A stretch of 64,000 bases of DNA, from positions 23,785 to 87,784 of the forward strand of contig DATIPS010000040.1 in NCBI GenBank assembly GCA_035471805.1. Direction: 5' to 3'. Source of the DNA: Acidimicrobiia bacterium. GTDB taxonomy: Bacteria > Actinomycetota > Acidimicrobiia > Spongiisociales > JAHEDJ01. Below, piece after piece: positions 36,311 to 44,139 of this stretch. The position numbers and the translations under genes are program-made. Below the pieces are notes generated by a model, which saw only the letters and a list, made by a program, of their open reading frames with translations, was not told the DNA's origin and did no database searches. Position 1 is the stretch's first letter. Each line of letters begins with the position of its first letter.

Positions 36311-36614
36311 CACTGCACAATGTAGCGTGCTTGGGTTCGTGCGAAAGTTATTGAGATGCGAACCGGTGCGCTGTTAGTCTCCGTGCATCGCTTCTGCGAT
36401 AGATGGCGTACCGGGCGTGCTGGTTCGGTTCGCCACGACGGGGCTGGGCAACTCGGGAGCCTCTTCAACTGAGATTTGGAGGTCCAACCGGCAAGAGCCG
36501 GACGGAAGGAGGGTGCCCGGACAGAGCGATCAACCTGGAACTACCCGAGCGAAGCGGATCTTTGTTGTGGCTTTAGCGGCCGCGATAAATCATCCCCGAA
36601 GGTGATAGCTCCTT
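36311..36614 (+). promoter_or_regulatory. Long leader / candidate structured RNA upstream of micro-ORF and HD genes
   Basis: About 300 bases without a supported ORF precede the micro-ORF. The part from about 36400 to 36575 is rich in short complementary GC blocks, for example CCGGC (36488-36492) with GCCGG (36497-36501). It ends shortly before the micro-ORF ATG. I compared it by eye with cyclic-di-GMP, c-di-AMP, cobalamin and guanidine riboswitch consensus motifs and found no match, so it is an unassigned leader. Confidence 0.4.
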
Positions 36615-36704
36615 ATGAAGGCCAAAGTGGCCCGCTTCATTGCAATTGCGAGCAGTCTGTCGGCGTTGATCGTTGCCGGTGCTGCTTCATTCAAAGTTGG
36701 TTGA
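36615..36704 (+). CDS. Micro-ORF: 29-residue hydrophobic peptide
   Basis: ATG 36615 to TGA 36702-36704 encodes a peptide starting MKAKVARFIAIASSLSALIV, a basic N-terminus followed by a hydrophobic helix, ending in FKVG. It resembles a signal-peptide-like or single-pass membrane micro-protein. The ribosome site is weak (AAGG about a dozen bases upstream). It lies 36 bases ahead of the HD-domain gene in the same direction and could be a leader peptide, a pheromone-like precursor or a membrane partner. Confidence 0.5.
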   Translation: MKAKVARFIAIASSLSALIVAGAASFKVG

Positions 36705-36740
36705 TCGCCCTGCCGGGCATTCCTCAATAAAGGGGCGAAC

Positions 36741-38084
36741 TTGAGCACCCAGCGGCGTGTACGAATACGACTTGCCATCGCCTACGTGGCGGCCGGCGTC
36801 GCGGTGCTCACCCTGCTGGCGGTTACCCAGCCGTTCCCCAATTTCCTGCTGTGGTTTGCTTTCGCCCTGCCCTTCATCTACCTCGAATGGCGGGCCGTCG
36901 AGATCAACGATCAGTTGATGGCCAGTTCAACGATCATGGTCGCCCTCACCGGCGGCACGATCTTTGCCATCGAGGGGAGCAGCGCAGCATTGGGGATGGC
37001 GGCCATCGCGGCAGTCGGGCCGTTGGTCCCGCGCGACTTCCGGGAGCGTCGATGGTTCCAGCCCGCCGTCAATTTCGGGCAACTGGTCATTAGCGCCGGT
37101 TTCGCCGGCCTCGCTCTCGACCTGCTGATCCCCACCGGTATCGACCCGTCTGCCGCCGGGAATATCGCCCGTGTTGTCGGCGCAGCTTCGGTGGCCGCCG
37201 TTGCATACGCGATCCTGAACTACGGTCAGGTGCGGTCGATCGTCAAGGCCGCTTTCGGAAGACGCGATATCCGGCCGTGGTCGGGCATGGCCATGATCCT
37301 CCCCGCCTACTTCGTCATGGGGGTGCTCGGCGGGTTCCTCGGCATCGTATACGCGACCGTCGGATTCTCGGTGCTGCCGCTCATCCTCGTGGTCTTCGTC
37401 GCCGGCCATTACACCTTCGCCTCCTACGGCGAACTGCGCGAGGCGCACGAGGCGACGTTGCGCGGCTTCATCAAGGCGCTCGAGGCCAAGGACCTGTATA
37501 CGCGCGGCCACACCGAGCGAGTCGCATATTTCGCCCAACTGGTCGGCGAAGACCTCGGATTCCGCGGCTCCCGTCTCGAACGAGTGCGGGTTGCCGCCCT
37601 GATACACGACGTCGGCAAGCTCGCCGTCCCCCGCGACCTGATTCGCAAGCGCGGCCGGTTGACGGAGGAGGAGTACGAAAACCTCCAATCACACGCGCAC
37701 GTGGTTGAGGAGATCCTGGCGGAAGTGGAGTTCCTTCGACCGATGGTGGAGATTGCTTCCGGCCATCATTCTCAATTCGACGGAAGCGGATACGGCGGCA
37801 GCGGCCACCAGCTCGGCAAGCGCCCGTCCATGGAAGCTCGCATTCTCGCCGTCGCCGACGCCTTCGATGCCATGACCAGCACACGTTCATACCGGATGGC
37901 GCTGAGTCAGGAGTATGCCTTTGAAGAGCTGCGCCGCAATGCCGGCACACAGTTCGATCCTGCGATAGTCGAGTCACTCGTGCGGGCCCTCACCCGCACC
38001 GGTGAGCGGTATGGATCTCCGGGGCTGGTCGACGAGGAGCAGGCTCGCCGGATGGCGGAAGGGAGAACAAGTGGCCAGGTCTGA
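36741..38084 (+). CDS. Membrane HD-GYP domain protein
   Basis: The 447-residue protein has about seven to eight TM helices (residues 8-245) of a MASE-like sensor region, then an HD domain (GHTERVAYFAQLVGEDLGF, ALIHDVGKLAVP) and HHSQFDGSGYGGS, close to the HHExxDGxGYP signature but with Gly in place of Pro. It probably hydrolyses cyclic di-GMP or a related nucleotide. The TTG start has AGGGG six bases upstream. Its end overlaps the next HD gene by 14 bases. Confidence 0.85.
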   Translation: MSTQRRVRIRLAIAYVAAGVAVLTLLAVTQPFPNFLLWFAFALPFIYLEWRAVEINDQLMASSTIMVALTGGTIFAIEGSSAALGMAAIAAVGPLVPRDFRERRWFQPAVNFGQLVISAGFAGLALDLLIPTGIDPSAAGNIARVVGAASVAAVAYAILNYGQVRSIVKAAFGRRDIRPWSGMAMILPAYFVMGVLGGFLGIVYATVGFSVLPLILVVFVAGHYTFASYGELREAHEATLRGFIKALEAKDLYTRGHTERVAYFAQLVGEDLGFRGSRLERVRVAALIHDVGKLAVPRDLIRKRGRLTEEEYENLQSHAHVVEEILAEVEFLRPMVEIASGHHSQFDGSGYGGSGHQLGKRPSMEARILAVADAFDAMTSTRSYRMALSQEYAFEELRRNAGTQFDPAIVESLVRALTRTGERYGSPGLVDEEQARRMAEGRTSGQV

Positions 38085-39306
38085 CCCGGCGCGTCGCTCC
38101 CCGATCATGAACGTGATGTGGGCACTCGCCTTCGCGGCACTGTTCTTGGTGCTGGCGATAGAGGCGTCCGACCGGCTGTTCGAGATTCTCGTCGCCGTGT
38201 TACTCCTCGCTGGAGCGTCGCAGATAGTGGTTCCGGCAACGAGTGGCAACTCCCTCTCGCTCGGCTTCGCGGTTGCGGCGGCAGTTCCCCTCGTCCTTCA
38301 CGCTCCGGGTGGAGAAGTAGATCTGGTGGCATCCACATCCGTGTTCGTCGGCGGGGGACTGATCGCCTGGGTAACCGCCGTCCTCCGCGGCCAGGATGCG
38401 GTTGTTTCGCTGGCCTCTGCCATGCGCCGGGCCGTCGGTGCAGGCGTCTACGCGGTGATCGTCCGCTACGTGACGCCGCTCGCCGAAGATCTGCTCGGGG
38501 TCGATCCGGACGCGGCTCGGCTGATCGGATTCGCAGCCGGGTCGGCAGTGTGGTTCACGCTCGAGGTATTCCTATGGGCCTTCGTCACTTTCGGCCGTCG
38601 CCGCATCAGCCGGCGGTACCTCTGGTTGCTGGCCGTCAAGGACTGGATGGTGGCGTTGAGCCTGCTGGCCACCGGGGCCCTGTTCGGCTTCGTATACGGA
38701 GACATTGATCTATGGGCTGCGGTCGTCGTCGTGGGTGTTCCCTATGCCTTCGCTCACCTGGCCTTTCACCGCTACCAGGACTCTCGTGCCACCTACTGGC
38801 AGACCATTCGGGCGTTGTCGCGTATTCCCGAGGTGGCGGGTCTCTCGCCGGACGGTCACGGCGACCGAACGTCGGAAATGGCTGTGCAGGTCGGCCAGCG
38901 CCTGGGGCTTTCACCCGATGAAGTCGAAGACATTCGCTTCGCGGCGATGATGCACGACATAGGCAGAGTCACTTTGAACGAGCCGAACGTCATCAAGATG
39001 GGGTTTACCGAAGAGGACATTGCCAGGTGGGGATCGGAAATCATCGGTGAATCGGCATACCTCGAACGAATCGCCCACCTCGTCCGGCAGCAGCATCATC
39101 CCTACCGGCGCCCGGGCGAGTACAAGGACCTCGAACTGCCGATGGCTTCCAAGGTCATCAAAGCAACCAGCGCCTACGACCACGCAACGACCGAACTCGG
39201 CTTCTCCCAGCTCGAGGCGCTCGAGGTTCTGCATCGCGGTGCCGCTTACGATTACGACCCCGACGTCGTGGAAGCTCTCCGGGAGATCGTCGACGCCGGA
39301 AGGTAG
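38071..39306 (+). CDS. Second membrane HD-domain protein, GYP signature lost
   Basis: The 411-residue protein repeats the layout of its neighbour: about eight TM helices and a C-terminal HD domain (MMHDIGRVTLNEP) with RQQHHPYRRPGEY where HD-GYP proteins have the GYP loop. HD metal ligands are kept but the nucleotide-recognition loop differs, so it may be a sensor/partner or act on another substrate. GTG 38071 with GGGAG upstream overlaps the first HD gene, implying coupled translation and probably a hetero-complex. Confidence 0.8.
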   Translation: MARSDPARRSPIMNVMWALAFAALFLVLAIEASDRLFEILVAVLLLAGASQIVVPATSGNSLSLGFAVAAAVPLVLHAPGGEVDLVASTSVFVGGGLIAWVTAVLRGQDAVVSLASAMRRAVGAGVYAVIVRYVTPLAEDLLGVDPDAARLIGFAAGSAVWFTLEVFLWAFVTFGRRRISRRYLWLLAVKDWMVALSLLATGALFGFVYGDIDLWAAVVVVGVPYAFAHLAFHRYQDSRATYWQTIRALSRIPEVAGLSPDGHGDRTSEMAVQVGQRLGLSPDEVEDIRFAAMMHDIGRVTLNEPNVIKMGFTEEDIARWGSEIIGESAYLERIAHLVRQQHHPYRRPGEYKDLELPMASKVIKATSAYDHATTELGFSQLEALEVLHRGAAYDYDPDVVEALREIVDAGR

Positions 39307-39309
39307 CTT

Positions 39310-39900
39310 CTAGGTGCGGCGGGCCGAACCCGCTTCGGCCTGGGCGCCGTGCTTGAACCATCGAACCGGGCGCCGCAGTTCGTGCTCGAGGAACCGTCCA
39401 AGGCCTACGGCGAGCAGGACGTCGCCGAGCGAGATCACCTGCCCCTGGCCGATCAACCGCAGGGGAATCACATCGGCAAGGAAGGCGAGACGGGTGCTCT
39501 CGTCGAGAACCAGGTGCTTGTAGTTGCCTGTGATGTCCACCGATTCGGGGAATCCGCCGGCGACTATCGCCGCCCCTTCGAGGACCGGCATTCCGCCGTT
39601 GGCAGCAATGACCGAGAAGTTCATCAGGATGCCCAGACCGGCCAGCCACATCCCCGGCCTGTCGCGGTTGACGATAACCATCACGAGCAAGGGCACGTAG
39701 GAGAGGAGTATCAGGGTGATTCCGGTGGGTCTCGCCCAGTCGGATTCCTGTGGGAAGAAACTGGTAGCCGTTTGCATCCCGAAGCCCAATATGAGCAGCC
39801 ACCACATTCTCAGCCGAACGTCCGACAGGTTGCGCAATCTGCCCCCGCGGACGACAGCGATGGAGGCGGCTAAAAAGAGCACGAGCGCCAACCAGACCAT
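39310..39900 (-). CDS. DUF5317 membrane protein
   Basis: The 196-residue protein has about five hydrophobic helices. It carries GGRLRNLSDVRLRMWWLLILG near the N-terminus and MNFSVIAANGGMPV and LGDVLLAVGLG further on, which are the landmarks of DUF5317. The family is common in actinobacteria and clostridia near signalling genes, without a known function. It is tail-to-tail with the second HD gene, three bases apart. Confidence 0.8.
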   Translation of the reverse strand: MVWLALVLFLAASIAVVRGGRLRNLSDVRLRMWWLLILGFGMQTATSFFPQESDWARPTGITLILLSYVPLLVMVIVNRDRPGMWLAGLGILMNFSVIAANGGMPVLEGAAIVAGGFPESVDITGNYKHLVLDESTRLAFLADVIPLRLIGQGQVISLGDVLLAVGLGRFLEHELRRPVRWFKHGAQAEAGSARRT

Positions 39901-39982
39901 GACCGAACCGTACCACCGTTGCCGCCCTAGAACGCACTATCAGACGGCCCACCGGCTAGTTTGGCCGGGTTGGAAGGACACA

Positions 39983-40750
39983 ATGCTCACATACGACGTT
40001 GCAGTTCCCAGAGCCACGATCACTCTCGATGATCCCGATCGCAGAAACCCGATGTCGATCGAGGTGATGCAGGCGATACTTGAAAGGTTGCGAGAGGCGA
40101 TCGCCGCACCGGATGTCAAGGTGATCGTGATCACCGGCGCAGGCGATCGGGCTTTCTCCGCAGGCGGAGACCTCTCGGGTGGGTTCGTAGATGAGCCCGT
40201 GGCCCTCCATCGAGCTCGCGGAGTGCTGGCCGACATCTTTCGGACGATGAGAACCGGGGGGAAGCCAACCGTGGCGCGGGTGAACGGGCATGCCCTGGCC
40301 GGCGGGTTCGGACTGGCCGCGGCATGCGACATCGTGATCGCGGTCGATCGCGCCAAGTTCGGGATGCCCGAGATAAACGTGGGCCTGTGGCCGATGATGA
40401 TCGGCGCGGTCCTGCAGCGGGCGATGCCCCACAAAGCGGCCCTCGAACTGATGATGACCGGCCGCCTCATCTCCGCGGGGGAAGCCCAGCGGCTCGGCGT
40501 CGTTTCGCGAGTAGTCGCCGCCGAGGCTCTGGATGAAGCCGTCGATGAAACGGTTTCCGACCTCGCCTCCAAGAGCCCGTTGATCCTGGAACTCGGGCGC
40601 GATGCCTTCTACGCAGTCGAGGACATGGCATTCGATGCTGCGCTCGACCATCTCCAGGTCGGGCTCACCGAGGTGGCGCTGACCGAGGATGCGGCGGAGG
40701 GAGTGGCGGCATTCCTGGAGAAGCGTAGACCGGAGTGGCGGGGACGCTGA
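39983..40750 (+). CDS. Enoyl-CoA hydratase/isomerase family protein
   Basis: The 255-residue crotonase-fold protein has AFSAGGDLSGG (oxyanion hole), NGHALAGGFGLAAACD and AKFGMPEINVGLWP. In canonical hydratases two Glu residues act; here the first (in GxxCE) is missing and only the Glu in MPEI remains, so it may be an isomerase or hydrolase rather than a hydratase. AAGGA lies seven bases before ATG 39983. No pathway neighbours are adjacent. Confidence 0.87.
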   Translation: MLTYDVAVPRATITLDDPDRRNPMSIEVMQAILERLREAIAAPDVKVIVITGAGDRAFSAGGDLSGGFVDEPVALHRARGVLADIFRTMRTGGKPTVARVNGHALAGGFGLAAACDIVIAVDRAKFGMPEINVGLWPMMIGAVLQRAMPHKAALELMMTGRLISAGEAQRLGVVSRVVAAEALDEAVDETVSDLASKSPLILELGRDAFYAVEDMAFDAALDHLQVGLTEVALTEDAAEGVAAFLEKRRPEWRGR

Positions 40751-40830
40751 GTGGTGACATGACCGCGATGAGGCTTGAGTAGTTCGACCTTGGCTGTAGA
40801 GTTTTAACCGCATCGGCTCTTTGGGGACCA

Positions 40831-41583
40831 ATGAAAACAATACGAATCGTGGGATGGACGATGATCTGGGCCGGGGGGATCATCCTGGCCTTCCTCGCCT
40901 ATCAGTTGGTCGGCACCAACCTGATCACCAGCCGCGCCCAGGACGCTGCGGCGGTCGAGGTTGCCGACCGGTTCGCCGAGGTCCGTGGGCAACTCGAGGC
41001 GCAGGGGGACCTTCCATCCACAACCGTGGTCGACGAGAGCACCACGACGACGACGACGACTACCGGGGCGGTGACGGGAACGGTTGAGGACGAGCCCGCC
41101 GCGGTGGTGCTGTATGAGGAACCGGTGCCCGGCGAGGGCGAAGCCTTCGGGATCATCAGCATTCCAAAGATCGATCTCGAGCACGTGATGATGGAGGGTG
41201 TCGATCGAGACACCCTCAAAGCGGGGCCCGGACACATGCCGTGGACGCCGCTGCCCGGCCAGCCGGGTAACGCCGTCATCAGCGGCCATCGTACGACGTA
41301 CGGAGCGCCGTTCTTCGATCTCGACCTTCTCGAAGCCGGCGACCAGATCATCGTGGAGACGGCGCTGGGCGAGCACGTGTTTGCGGTTCGAGAGACGTTG
41401 ATCGTTCTGCCGACCGATGTCTGGGTGACGAATCCAAAGCGCGGAGCGTGGCTCACCCTGACGACCTGCAACCCGCGTTTCTCGGCACGTGAACGGTTGG
41501 TCATTCAGGCTGAGCTGGTGGACGGCCCGAACCTCCCCTACGCTCGGTCCGTCGTGGAGGAGTTCATGGAGCCGATGTCCTGA
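40831..41583 (+). CDS. Class E-like sortase
   Basis: The 250-residue protein has an N-terminal TM anchor (about residues 8-26), a Thr-rich linker (TTTTTTTT, about residues 70-77) and a sortase catalytic domain: GIISIPKIDLEHVMMEGV, catalytic His in ISGHRTTYGAPFF, Cys in LTLTTCNP and Arg in RFSARERL. It should anchor or polymerise secreted proteins at the cell surface. No LPxTG-type substrate gene is seen in the window. Its stop overlaps the start of a 52-residue membrane protein. Confidence 0.9.
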   Translation: MKTIRIVGWTMIWAGGIILAFLAYQLVGTNLITSRAQDAAAVEVADRFAEVRGQLEAQGDLPSTTVVDESTTTTTTTTGAVTGTVEDEPAAVVLYEEPVPGEGEAFGIISIPKIDLEHVMMEGVDRDTLKAGPGHMPWTPLPGQPGNAVISGHRTTYGAPFFDLDLLEAGDQIIVETALGEHVFAVRETLIVLPTDVWVTNPKRGAWLTLTTCNPRFSARERLVIQAELVDGPNLPYARSVVEEFMEPMS

Positions 41584-41741
41584 TGCGGCGCTTCTACAGG
41601 TTCTTGCCGGGACCCCCCTCCGCCAAGGTGGCGGCGATGATCGTCATCCTGCTCGCGGCGTTGATCGCTCTCGGTTTCCTGTTCGAGTGGGCCGGGGACC
41701 TTCTCGACAGCGGCGGCGTGATCGGGAACTCGCCGCAATAG
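41583..41741 (+). CDS. Small single-pass membrane protein coupled to sortase
   Basis: ATG 41583 overlaps the sortase TGA (TGATG). The 52-residue product starts MRRFYRFLPGPPSAKVAAM, has one TM helix (about residues 17-35) and ends with a short acidic/Gly tail. Very similar tiny membrane proteins follow class E sortase genes in many actinobacteria, from recall. It may assist the sortase or span to the cytoplasm; no enzyme motif is visible. Confidence 0.75.
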   Translation: MRRFYRFLPGPPSAKVAAMIVILLAALIALGFLFEWAGDLLDSGGVIGNSPQ

Positions 41742-41779
41742 CACCCGCCGGGTCGGCGGGTTTGCACGGAATCGCCCTG

Positions 41780-42406
41780 CTACGAGGAGAAGTCCGCGTC
41801 GATCCTGGTGATCAGATCCTCGTAGGTCATCATCCCCGTCCATTGGCGAACGATGATGCCGTCTGCGTCGATGAACCAGGTGGTCGGTAGACCCAGGTAT
41901 GGGAACTGGCTGGCGATCACGCCCGTTTTGTCGATGCCCAGCGGGTAACCGACGCCGATCTCCGCCCCGAAGGCGGCGGCCGCGGCGGGGTCGTCTTCGA
42001 CGGCGATACCGAGCAAGAGGACGTCGTCGCGTTCCGAGGCGAGGGTATCGAAGTCGGGCATTTCGGCACGGCAGGGACCGCACCACGACGCCCAGAAGTT
42101 GAGGACGATCGGGCGGCCGTCGTTGGCGAAGTGATCGCTCAGGTCGAACGTTTCGCCGGATAGGAGTTCCAGGTCGAAGTCGGCCGCCGGCGTTCCTGCC
42201 AGAGGTCCCCCGGGTGGATGGAACACATCTTCGGAGGAGCTTTCCTCGATGGCATTCTGGACGGCTCCGGCTGCGGCTCCGGGGTCGGGTTCACCGTCCC
42301 GAGTGCTGAGGATTGCTGCAACTATGACCGCAACTCCGACGGCGACGAGAAAGACCGTGCTGAGGAGGCCGCCGCGCCGCGGAAGCGGGCCGGGTTCTGT
42401 AGTCAT
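41780..42406 (-). CDS. Membrane-anchored TlpA/ResA-like thioredoxin
   Basis: The 208-residue protein has a TM anchor (about residues 15-33), a linker, then a redoxin domain with FWASWCGPCRAEMPDFDTL and the cis-Pro region LGLPTTWFIDADG. It should be a thiol-disulfide reductase facing outward, as in cytochrome c maturation or oxidative folding. No ccm/res genes are adjacent. The gene is convergent with the sortase pair. Confidence 0.9.
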   Translation of the reverse strand: MTTEPGPLPRRGGLLSTVFLVAVGVAVIVAAILSTRDGEPDPGAAAGAVQNAIEESSSEDVFHPPGGPLAGTPAADFDLELLSGETFDLSDHFANDGRPIVLNFWASWCGPCRAEMPDFDTLASERDDVLLLGIAVEDDPAAAAAFGAEIGVGYPLGIDKTGVIASQFPYLGLPTTWFIDADGIIVRQWTGMMTYEDLITRIDADFSS

Positions 42407-42451
42407 AGTGAGGCAGCGTAGCCGCCGGCCGGTCGTACGAAATCCGCCGCG

Positions 42452-43003
42452 CTAGCTCGCGTCCGGCCGGAACACCGTCTGGCGGTAATAGCGCAGTTCT
42501 TCAATCGACTCGCGGATGTCGTCGAGTGCCCGGTGTTCGCCCTGCTTCTTCGGCGCATTCTCGACCGCTTCGGGGTACCAGCGTCGTGCGAGCTCCTTGA
42601 TGGTCGACACATCGACGATCCGGTAGTGCAGGTAATCGTTGAGGGCCGGCATGTATTTGCGGAGGAAGGCCCGGTCGGCATGAACGCTGTTGCCCGCCAG
42701 CGGTGCGGTGAATGGCTCGGGAACGTGTTCGGCAATGAACTCGATGACGAGGCGCTCGGCTCGAGCGGCGGTGATCGTAGAGTCGGGCACGTCTGCCGTC
42801 AGTCCGGACTTGGTGTGCATCTCCGCGACGATCTCCATCATCCCCTCGAGTTGGTCGGCGGTGGCATGGAGCACGAGGTCGGGTCCCTCGTGGATCTCCT
42901 CGAGCGACCCGTCGGTGACGATGCAAGCGATTTCGAGGATGACGTCATTGTCCGGGTCGAGTCCGGTCATCTCGAGATCAATCCAAACAAGCGGTTGGTC
43001 CAT
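42452..43003 (-). CDS. orn: Oligoribonuclease
   Basis: The 183-residue enzyme has the DEDDh exonuclease motifs: WIDLEMTGLDPDNDVILEIA (ExoI), LAGNSVHADRAFL (ExoII) and GEHRALDDIRESIEELRYYR (ExoIII). It degrades 2-5 nt RNAs and pGpG, the breakdown product of cyclic di-GMP, which fits the HD-GYP genes nearby. The first copy of the 50-bp palindromic repeat begins about 20 bases upstream of its ATG, so its promoter may lie in or beyond the repeat. Confidence 0.95.
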   Translation of the reverse strand: MDQPLVWIDLEMTGLDPDNDVILEIACIVTDGSLEEIHEGPDLVLHATADQLEGMMEIVAEMHTKSGLTADVPDSTITAARAERLVIEFIAEHVPEPFTAPLAGNSVHADRAFLRKYMPALNDYLHYRIVDVSTIKELARRWYPEAVENAPKKQGEHRALDDIRESIEELRYYRQTVFRPDAS

Positions 43004-43024
43004 CCCCGGACACTACTTCTTATC

Positions 43025-43074
43025 CGTTTTCGCGCGACATTCCGACCCGATGGGTACCGAATGTCGCGCGAAAA
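43025..43074. repeat. Palindromic 50-bp repeat, copy 1
   Basis: The arms (43024-43042 and 43059-43077) form a perfect 19-bp inverted repeat, with a 16-base centre that contains ACCC/GGGT. The element recurs 1.05 kb away as copy 2 in the same orientation, differing at 3 of 50 positions, all in the centre. It sits between orn and the DUF559-type gene. Confidence 0.93.
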
Positions 43075-43090
43075 CGGGTGGGAGCGACAA

Positions 43091-43107
43091 CCCCCTGTAC
43101 AAGGGGG
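43091..43107. other. Short GC hairpin ahead of the DUF559-type gene
   Basis: CCCCCT (43091-43096) and AGGGGG (43102-43107) can pair around GTACA, just after repeat copy 1 and 24 bases before the gene's ATG. It could mark a leader structure or part of the mobile unit. Confidence 0.5.
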
Positions 43108-43130
43108 GCCGATTCCGGCACTTTGTGGCC

Positions 43131-44102
43131 ATGAACGTCAACCGGGAACTTCGCAAGCTCGCTGCTGCTCAATACGGAATCGTTGGCAGGCGACAGGCAC
43201 ACTCGCTCGGGGTGACAACTAAGGAGTTGATTCACAGGATCCGACGGGGGGACTTCGAGGAATTGTCTCCCGCGGTGCTTCGGCTGGCCGGCACTGCCGA
43301 CTCTGACGGCGCGCGGCTGGCAGCGGGAGTGTTGGACGCGCCGCCCGGTGCCGTTCTCTCCCACAGATCAGCCGCAGCTTGGTGGGGTTTGCCGGGATTC
43401 TCCGTTGATAGACCGGTTCAAGTCACCGTTCCTCGTCAAGGAATCCGGACTCGGACCGGATTGGCGGCCGTTCACTTCCACAAGGACCTACCGCTCGACC
43501 AAATCATGGTGGTGCAGGGAATCCCGACATCCTCGCCGGCTTTGACCATGTTTCAGCTGGCCGCACAGGAGCATCCCGCGCGGGTGGAACGGGCAGTCGA
43601 TTCAGGTTTCGCGATGGGGCTCTTCGACGCCCGGGCGCTCCACGATCTACTCGGCCGCATCGCGGCCCGCGGTCGCAACGGGATTCGGACTATGCGGGCG
43701 GTTCTCCAGGAGAGGGGCCCGGACTATGTGCCTCCTGAGAGCGGGAACGAGTCGCGCTTCGAGTGGATTCTGAAGGCAAATGGTGTTCCACTACCGCGGC
43801 GTCAAGTCTCGGTCGGCAACGAGTTCTTGATAGGCCGCGTCGACTATCTATACGAGGCGGAACACGGAGTAGTCGAGATACTCAGCCGCCGGTACCACAG
43901 CTCGAAGCTCGATTCGCGGGCGGACAGGGCGCGATTCAACCGGCTGGAGGAGGCAGGTTTCCGCGTTCTCACCATCTGGGACCAGGAGATCTGGGAACGG
44001 CCTGACGACGTCGCCTCGAAGGTTTGGAGGTTCCTCTCCGAGCTCAGAAGGCCCGACCGCGCCGGAGTCCCTTCGTTTTCGCGCGACATTCCAACCCTAT
44101 AG
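43131..44102 (+). CDS. AbiEi-like winged-helix plus DUF559 (Vsr-like) protein in a repeat-flanked cassette
   Basis: The 323-residue protein has an N-terminal antitoxin-type helix-turn-helix (LRKLAAAQYGIVGRRQAHSL) followed by a middle region with LSHRSAAAWWGLPGF. Its C-terminal DUF559 domain of the Vsr/very-short-patch-repair endonuclease type runs NESRFEWILKANG, VDYLYEAEHGVVEIL, YHSSKLDSRADRARFNRL, GFRVLTIWDQEIW. No toxin partner (AbiEii) is adjacent. Its last codons and stop lie inside repeat copy 2, so gene and repeats form one unit. It may be a DNA-binding endonuclease acting on the repeats. Confidence 0.82.
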   Translation: MNVNRELRKLAAAQYGIVGRRQAHSLGVTTKELIHRIRRGDFEELSPAVLRLAGTADSDGARLAAGVLDAPPGAVLSHRSAAAWWGLPGFSVDRPVQVTVPRQGIRTRTGLAAVHFHKDLPLDQIMVVQGIPTSSPALTMFQLAAQEHPARVERAVDSGFAMGLFDARALHDLLGRIAARGRNGIRTMRAVLQERGPDYVPPESGNESRFEWILKANGVPLPRRQVSVGNEFLIGRVDYLYEAEHGVVEILSRRYHSSKLDSRADRARFNRLEEAGFRVLTIWDQEIWERPDDVASKVWRFLSELRRPDRAGVPSFSRDIPTL

Positions 44103-44123
44103 GTACCGAATGTCGCGCGAAAA
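44074..44123. repeat. Palindromic 50-bp repeat, copy 2
   Basis: Perfect 16-bp arms (44076-44091 and 44108-44123). Relative to copy 1 only three central bases differ. It contains the stop codon of the DUF559-type gene. Flanking T4/A4 runs are on the wrong sides for a rho-independent terminator. Confidence 0.93.
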
Positions 44124-44139
44124 GCGGATCTTTGTTCTG

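Noticed and set aside
36552..36566. A 15-base match (AAGCGGATCTTTGTT) also found at 44122-44136
   Set aside because: A chance match of this length is expected about once or more in a 64-kb window, and the surroundings do not align.
44074..44123. Repeat copy 2 as a rho-independent terminator for the DUF559-type gene or acnA
   Set aside because: The runs beside the stem are T on the 5' side and A on the 3' side in both directions, opposite to what a terminator needs.
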